Shown here: piece after piece, positions 58,350 through 64,000 of the stretch
Numbering within the stretch: the first letter of the stretch is position 1
Layout of the letters: each line of letters starts with the position of its first letter
Source: Nymphalis io
Taxonomy: Eukaryota; Arthropoda; Insecta; Lepidoptera; Nymphalidae
DNA: 64,000 bases
NCBI RefSeq assembly: GCF_905147045.1
Contig: NC_065906.1
Location: forward strand, 9,610,001 to 9,674,000
Direction of reading: 5' to 3'
The notes under the pieces: generated by a model
Database searches by the model: none
Told to the model about the DNA's origin: nothing
What the model saw: only the letters and a program-made list of their open reading frames with translations
Made by a program: the position numbers and the translations under genes

Positions 58350-59806
58350 AAAAAAAAAATTATAAAAATTAATATTTAACAACTGTATTCTTTATATAAT
58401 CATGTTTATTATTTATTTGAAAAAAATAAATGAAGATTATCCTATGAATGCAGTATATATTCTAGAGCCGAATATTCTACAGTACGTTGCGTATGGGAAT
58501 TACAAAAGACTTAGAAATAAGAATTTTGAATATTTTAAGATTGTATTACATTAATGTTAAAATGTTATTTTTATATATAATTTTAAAACACTAGCAAAAA
58601 TGAATTTTCTTTTTGTAAATTACATTCGTAATGACGAATTTGAGAAAGGCTGAACCGGGTTGATAACGAAATATACCACGGTAGTTCTAAGACTTATTAC
58701 AATCACTATAAGGTCCAAAATGCAACACCATAATAACGATGATTAACCTTCGAACCTCGAATCTGTCTCCGGGTGTAAGTACTTAGTTTTATGATATGAA
58801 CATTTCTATGCAAATCTGGAGGCTTTGTTTTTTAAGGCAATCACTTAAACAAATTCGGGATATACTAACAACGCTATTTTGTTGTTCAGCGAAACTTCGT
58901 ACTTAACGGGGCGAGTTTTTGCCGTCTTGTTTTTGCTTTGTTGGCCGTAATTTGTAATACTTTCGTTCGTTAGCCGCAATGTTAAATAAACGTTTTCTTT
59001 AATTTTAAAAAGCTTTGTGAATGAAATGCTCTTTATTTTAATGCTTAAAGTAACTAATATATTTTCACTCTGTTTATTTCGACTTGATTGTTGTGGACGT
59101 ATCTTAGTTATGGAATTGATTTTAATATATTGATTGATGATGGTTTCCGAGTCGAAAGTTCGACGAGTATACAATTAGTATTAACACACAAACACTCACA
59201 AACATAAAAAGGTTTAACTATCTTTCTTTTTATTATATATACTTAAAAGACTTATTTGGTAGGGCTTTATACTCGTACTTATATATATAAACACTGACGA
59301 TTTTTTTTTTTAGAATAATGAATTTTGTATGCAATTTTTTCAATGAAGGAATTGGTTTAAAACTATATTCCATAACACAGCTTCTCTGTAGAGTATATTA
59401 ACATTTATCAGAATGTATTAATACGCATGCAAAATTGCTAGAACAGTTTTTTTTCCAACCAACCAACACAATTTCATCCACACAAAAAAAGGTTGAGCTA
59501 CTTATTCATTACTGAACGCTTTTCACAAAGTTAACAATAATTTGTAAATCAATTCATAATAATGTTCAATTAAAATAAAGACAAAAGAAAGTAATATTAT
59601 ATATAAATACGAGTTGCAATAATTATGCATCTATGTATTTGGTATAGAAGTATTATAGATTTAATGTCGTCTAATTTGCAACACTGTTATGTTTAAATGG
59701 ACTTTTGGCATTACGACCATTAGCAGAACTAATAAAACACTTAAAACAACAACACAACAACAAAAAAGCAGTAACAAAAATAAAAATGAATTTCGCTAAA
59801 TAAAAT
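58350..59806. other. Unrecognised AT-rich DNA
   Basis: The 109-codon minus frame at 58845-59174 is rich in Lys, Asn, Thr and Ile, with no known motif. I see no reason to call it a gene. Confidence 0.45.
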
Positions 59807-59986
59807 AACGGCCTGTTAATTACCCCCTGCTGGGCGAAGGCCTTGGGTAAATCTGCCCATGGCAGATTTACACCCGCCAATTTCAGGTTTCCTCACGATG
59901 ATTTCCTTCTTATAAATACAAATTAAGCAGAGAAAATTGAGTGGTGCTAGCCCTAGTATTCTAACCACTACACCATCTCGTCTCAC
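59807..59986 (-). repeat. SINE-A variant, shortened
   Basis: Tail side GGCCTGTTAATTACCCCCTGCTGGGCGAAGGCC, then a divergent middle with the small palindrome AAATCTGCCCATGGCAGATTT. GGTTTCCTCACGATGATTTCC and a head GACGAGATGGTGTAGTGGTTAGAA follow. The middle differs from other copies, so it may be a separate subfamily. Confidence 0.7.
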
Positions 59987-60335
59987 AACGTAACATGCGA
60001 TAATGTACCGTTTTACGACGATAGAAACCATCCAATCTCGTAAAACTAGCAGGCGTTACACCTTATCACTTGTCGGTTAAAATGTAACCAGTTAAATGCA
60101 GTCGTGAGTTCTTTTATCAACCAGTAACCATGTTCTCGATATGTTTCGATCGCCTTTAAAACTTTATTTCCACTTGAAGTCGTTTAGTTGAAAATGTCTA
60201 ATAGACAGATCCTTGTCTGGAAAACAGTGAAAAAAAGGTAAACGTTTCACTACTAAACAAATGCCAAGCTATTAAAAATTATGTATATGATTGTATGCTT
60301 TTGAGTTTCTCTCACCATGCTGTTGCACTGTGGGA

Positions 60336-60479
60336 TTACTTCCGGCCGAACCGAAACCGAAACAGCCTGTGAATGTCCCACTGCTGGGCTAAAGGCCTCC
60401 TCTCCTCATTTTGAGGAGAAGGTTTGGAGCTTATTCCACCACGCTGCTCCAATGCGGGTTGGTGGAAACTTACTTCCGG
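60336..60479 (-). repeat. 5'-truncated SINE-A with 10-bp target duplication
   Basis: TTACTTCCGG lies at 60336-60345 and again at 60470-60479. Between them is only the 3' half of SINE-A (CAGCCTGTGAATGTCCC to GCGGGTTGGTGG). On the minus strand the tail reads CAGGCTG then TTTCGGTTTCGGTTCGG, an unusual end. Confidence 0.9.
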
Positions 60480-61287
60480 CGCATGTTTCTATTTTTCCTC
60501 ACTATTAAGAGCTAGACTATGAGCACGATGTAAAGCTAATTTGTCTTTGGACAGATTTAAGACCCCATCTTCCGCAAAGTCAAAGTGTTTTTTTGATCAC
60601 TGGTCTGTCCTGTCTTTAGAAGAAGAGAAGAGAATAACTATGATTATCAAATAAGTAAATATCGTACTATGATGTTCTTCTATTTAAGTTTTTAGTTTAA
60701 TTTTTTTTTGGAGTTTAATTCTTATTTTTTTATAACTTAATTTTACTATAAAAAATAAAAAAGCGTACAATACCTAAATAACAATAAAGGGAAGAGGTGT
60801 GCAAAATAAATAAACTAGTTTACAGAAAAACCGTAATACCTTAAAGTTACTGTTAAAAAAATACTTTAAAAAATACTAGTAATCTATATCACCTAAAATA
60901 TATATGAAATAAAAAATTAATATACACACATACATATAGTTATATAAATGTATATACATTTAATTCACGATGTGTGACCAATCGAATGTTAACTGAAATC
61001 ATAAATTGATGAAACTGCTGAAATGTAATATTAATTGTTTAGTATAAAAGTTCGCTGGGTTTACATACCGAATGTAACTAATGGATGGGGTAGCGCCTCG
61101 AATCATCAATCTTGGTAAAGTGCGTTTCGTATCCGTCAGCCCCTATTAAACTTCCTCTGGGTATATTTTGGTGAACGTGAAAAATTTAGACAAGTTCTTA
61201 TTTCGTCGACAATTGGGACTTTGGATTCGATATCAAAGTGTTTTGATAGTGCTCCATTGTCGATTGTTACATATTAAAATTTATGAA
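60480..61287. other. Unrecognised AT-rich DNA
   Basis: Nothing recognisable. Confidence 0.45.
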
Positions 61288-61455
61288 TATAATACTAGCT
61301 CCCGCCCGCGGCTTCACCCTGTTTTTTGGGGACGGTATATTTAGTTGAGCGTTTATGATACATTTCATGATGTTTGGTCGAGTAGTTTAGAAGTGAAAGC
61401 GTAACAAACAAACAAGCAAACTCAATTTCGCATTTATAATTATATTAGTCAGGAT
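61288..61455 (+). mobile_element. Miniature RTE-like element with both ends
   Basis: ACTAGCTCCCGCCCGCGGCTTCACCC at the 5' side, AAGTGAAAGCGTAACAAACAAACAAGC, and TTTCGCATTTATAATTATATTAG at the 3' side. About 165 bp, non-coding. Confidence 0.65.
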
Positions 61456-61839
61456 ACTATTTCCTTAGATTTTACAATTAATTATTAAACAATAGCGTAC
61501 CAAGAACTTAGCTACAGGCTATCTCGTCTAACACATTTATCTCGATAAAGGCTTCGACGAAGCTTATGATTTACTTAATTATTTATTCACTTTAGTTACA
61601 TTTTAGAAAGTCTCAGTCGAAAGGCTGTATTTAGTCTAGATACATATTTCAATAATACATTAGTATTAGCTAATTTTACTTGAGCTTAAGTCGCTCTGGG
61701 TAATTGGGCTAGCTTATAATTCTTAAATAATTAAATGCATATAAAATATAAAGATTTCATAAATTATAAAAATATCAAACATCACCCGAGTTTTGAAATT
61801 TAATCGACAAAAATGTTATAGCACTTTTACCAACAGCTT
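61456..61839. other. Unrecognised AT-rich DNA
   Basis: Nothing recognisable. Confidence 0.4.
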
Positions 61840-62121
61840 TGGACCACTGAATCCTTAACCCATGATCGTGGGTTCAAACCCGGGCAAGCACCACTGAATT
61901 TTCATATCATTAATTTGTAATTATAATTCATCTCGTGTTTGACAATGATGGAAAACATCGCGAGGAAACCTGCATGTATCAAATTTTACTGAAATTCTGC
62001 CACATGTGTATTCCACCAACCCGCATTGGAGCAGCATGGTGGAATAAGCTCCAAACCTTCTCCTCAAAAAGGGAGAATAGGCCTTAGCCCAGCAGTGGGA
62101 CATTAACAGGCTGTTACTGTA
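61840..62121 (+). repeat. SINE-A, near full length
   Basis: Shortened head (TTGGACCACTGAATCC), intact B box (GGTTCAAACCC), complete body and the tail AACAGGCTGTTACTGT. The A box is damaged. The 60-codon minus frame is a shadow. Confidence 0.85.
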
Positions 62122-62496
62122 TCAGCGTTAAGTGACATAATTTCCACTATTCATCAGAAAAAATCATGAAAAGTTATTTTTTCAATACAAAATACCCAAA
62201 CTAGGTAGTAACAAAGAGGTAAAGTTTGTGAGGTTGTAGGGGGTAATCTCTGGATCTACTTAACCAATTTTGAAAAATTGGCGAACGAAAACGTTTCTTA
62301 CGAACGCTGCCTTAACGATAGAGAAAAGTTGTAGAGCTTGATATTGCCTACAAAAAAGTCAGCGACAGCATATGTCTAACTTTTATATTTAAGTCACAAA
62401 AAAGTTGTTTTTTATAATCAAAAAAAATAATTTAAATCTTCAGGTCATGTTTATTGGTCATATTATCAACAATTATGAATTATTATCAAAATAAGT
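62122..62496. other. Unrecognised AT-rich DNA
   Basis: Nothing recognisable. Confidence 0.4.
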
Positions 62497-62812
62497 AAAC
62501 TTATTTACTGGTGGTAGGGCTTTGTGCAAGCTCGTCTGGGTAGGTACCACCCACTCATCAGATATTCTACCGCAAAACAGCAATACTTGATATTGTTGTG
62601 TTCCGGTTTGAAGGGTGAGTGAGCCAGTGTAATTACAGGTACAAGGGACATAAAATCTTAGTTCCCAAGGTTGGTGGCGCATTGGATATGTAAGCGATGG
62701 TTGACATTTCTTACAATGCCAATGTCTAAGAGCGTTGGTGACCACTTACCATCAGGTGGCCCATATGCTCGTCCGCTTTCCTTTTCTATAAAAAAAAAAA
62801 AAAAAAACTTAT
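62497..62812 (+). repeat. Element C, full length, with target duplication
   Basis: The element at 62505-62804 begins TTACTGGTGGTAGGGC and ends TCCGCTTTCCTTTTCTAT plus a long poly(A). AAACTTAT flanks it at 62497-62504 and 62805-62812. Poly(A) and a target duplication show retrotransposition. The 90-codon minus frame is a shadow. Confidence 0.9.
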
Positions 62813-62929
62813 CGTCTCAAATGTTTCAAACAAAATGTTTTTTGGTGGCATAGTTTAAGAAATCATTTAAAATATCAAATACGCGAGCCAATTTTATTAA
62901 TGTTCGGCTAATCGATCACAAGTAAAAAT

Positions 62930-62968
62930 GTTTACCGACCAACGAAGTGGGTGCGGGTCAGCTAGTTT
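62930..62968 (-). repeat. RTE-like 5' end fragment
   Basis: The minus strand reads ACTAGCTGACCCGCACCCACTTCGTTGGTCGG, the usual start of lepidopteran RTE-like repeats. Nothing follows. Confidence 0.5.
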
Positions 62969-63302
62969 GTAATAAAATTATAAGCTTCTAATAAATTGAA
63001 ATTTATATTAATTTAAAAGCCTACCAACGCAATTATATTTCAAAACTAGCTCATTAACATTAAAATTAATTACGCCTTTCACAAATTTCATAGAAAACAT
63101 TCAGGTCTAAACAGATTTTATTTAAAACGTGCTTCATATTTTATATTAAATCATCGTATACATGTCCATAAATATTCGTAACGGAATCATTTTAACTCGC
63201 TTTGTGACTTTAAAATATATGACGAGCGAGTCATTAGCAAGCATCGCTTTGTGGGTCAAAAGTAACGAATTGACCTAAAAACTGTAGGGAGAATGGAAAC
63301 TC

Positions 63303-63722
63303 GACATCGGAGGCTTTAGAGGTTGTCGAAGAAAGAGCTCATACGCTCTCTTTACGATATCTTCATAGTGTTTCATACTCATGAGCTATTGAACGCGATG
63401 TTTGTAGGGTTAACGGTATTGATGGAAGAATTAACTAATGATGTATTATTTTATTACATATGAAATTACAGTAGACGTCAATTGATTTAGATTAGAGGTT
63501 GTGAATAAAATCATGTACTCCTTATACGACCTTCATACTTTATTCTTATAAACTTTAAAACAGAATGTTTATTTTTAAATTTTCAATAATAAAATACTTT
63601 GACATCGAAAGCTTTGGAGGTTCTAGAAGGGCTCAAGTACTTTCTAAACGATATATACATATTTTATTCTTGTGAGCATATTTAAAGCTATGTTTGAAGT
63701 GTTATTGCTACCTACCGCCTTT
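63303..63722 (+). repeat. Three diverged tandem repeats of an unknown unit
   Basis: Units start at 63303, 63474 and 63601 with GACATCGGAGGCTTTAGAGGTTGTC, GACGTCAATTGATTTAGATTAGAGG and GACATCGAAAGCTTTGGAGGTTC. Later blocks also correspond (ACGATATCTTCAT, ACGACCTTCATA, ACGATATATACAT; GATGTTTGTAGGGTTAACGG and TATGTTTGAAGTGTTATTG). In one reading frame per unit the peptides are EALEVVEERAHTLSLRYLHS, LEVVNKIMYSLYDLHTLFL and KALEVLEGLKYFLNDIYIF, each soon followed by a stop. They could be decayed repeated exons or an old minisatellite. I do not recognise the unit. Confidence 0.55.
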
Positions 63723-64000
63723 AATTATGCCATTAATGAATAAACCAACTTCCATCAATATTTTTAAAAATGTTTGAAGAAAAAGATCACCTGTTTTATA
63801 CACGGGTCAATATTATGAGCCAACGAAATGAAATCGAAAGATTACGAGAAGCAAGATATTTGTGTAAATAATATAGTTATTTAGTTTAGTATTTAAAGAA
63901 ATATTTATCTTTTTATGAAACAATTCAAATTTGAAAATCGTTAATTGCCATCAATCATCGTTATCGAATGGCGAATTATAATTAGTGAACCCACTCGGTT

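Noticed and set aside
58845..59174. 109-codon minus-strand frame
   Set aside because: Low-complexity Lys/Asn/Ile/Thr composition, as expected from AT-rich DNA. No motif, no neighbour support.
62473..62745. 90-codon minus-strand frame, and its relatives at 4271-4495 and 20576
   Set aside because: The same peptide (MRHQPWE..TGSLTLQTGTQQYQ) recurs because element C has a long open antisense frame. The copies are non-coding retroelements with poly(A) on the other strand.
1..64000. CRISPR arrays, operons, prophage or bacterial defence systems
   Set aside because: There are no regularly spaced short repeats and no close-packed same-strand genes. The SINE and LINE content identifies the DNA as insect nuclear sequence.

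Overview
The window reads as animal nuclear DNA from a butterfly or moth (Lepidoptera). It is very AT-rich, has no bacterial-style gene packing, and is crowded with short retroelements whose heads and tails look like families I remember from lepidopteran genomes (a Metulj-like tRNA SINE, RTE-like tails, CR1-like LINE ends). I found no intact host protein gene, no functional tRNA or rRNA, and no CRISPR array. Almost every open frame of 60 aa or more is a shadow of a repeat or chance AT-rich sequence. The stretch is best read as an intron or intergenic region. All family assignments are from memory and by comparing copies within the window.

Repeat families, named here for reference. SINE-A: a tRNA-headed SINE of about 290 bp with A box, B box and a tail ending in GGACATTMACAGGCTGTTACTG; about 20 copies or fragments. 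Element C: a poly(A)-tailed element of about 300 bp that starts CTGGTGGTAG and ends TCGTCCGCCTTCC plus poly(A); about 20 copies or fragments. SINE-D: a second tRNA-headed SINE of about 260 bp, four copies at 50.0, 51.4, 55.0 and 58.1 kb. SINE-F: a third tRNA-headed SINE, at 7.9, 33.95, 37.0 and 49.8 kb. CR1-like LINE 3' ends lie at 6.9, 19.8, 20.8 and 38.5 kb. RTE-type ORF C-termini lie at 3.6 and 11.1 kb. Miniature or partial RTE-like elements lie at 1.8, 23-24.4, 27.2, 36.3, 61.3 and 62.9 kb. A composite element E shares the 5' module of element C and occurs at 14.3 and 33.7 kb.

Layout. 0-12 kb holds scattered repeats, RTE and CR1 remnants, and an inverted SINE-A pair at 11.55-12.04 kb. 12-19 kb is mostly unrecognised AT-rich DNA with element C pieces. 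19.7-21.2 kb is a dense knot of two CR1-like LINE ends, a perfect 58-bp palindrome, an 88-bp TA array and a templated inverted insertion. 23.0-24.4 kb is one long non-coding RTE-like element. 26-39 kb mixes C, E, F and SINE-A copies, including a SINE-F nested in an E element. At 39.8-40.3 kb there is a decayed coding remnant, readable in three successive frames. It belongs to an uncharacterised retroelement-associated protein family and is the strongest protein-level signal not explained by a SINE or a common LINE. 43-62 kb holds the youngest-looking SINEs, several with clear target-site duplications, plus one SINE nested in another. 63.3-63.7 kb carries three diverged tandem copies of an unknown unit whose conceptual peptides stay similar.

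What deserves a second look: the 63.3-kb triplication, the 39.8-kb pseudogene, the two fold-back insertions next to TA tracts at 20.4 and 21.0 kb, the perfect 27-bp hairpin at 38.77 kb, the composite C/E elements, and a few short GC-balanced candidate exons (4.6, 32.1, 33.65 and 50.4 kb). The candidate exons are weak and I do not assign them functions.
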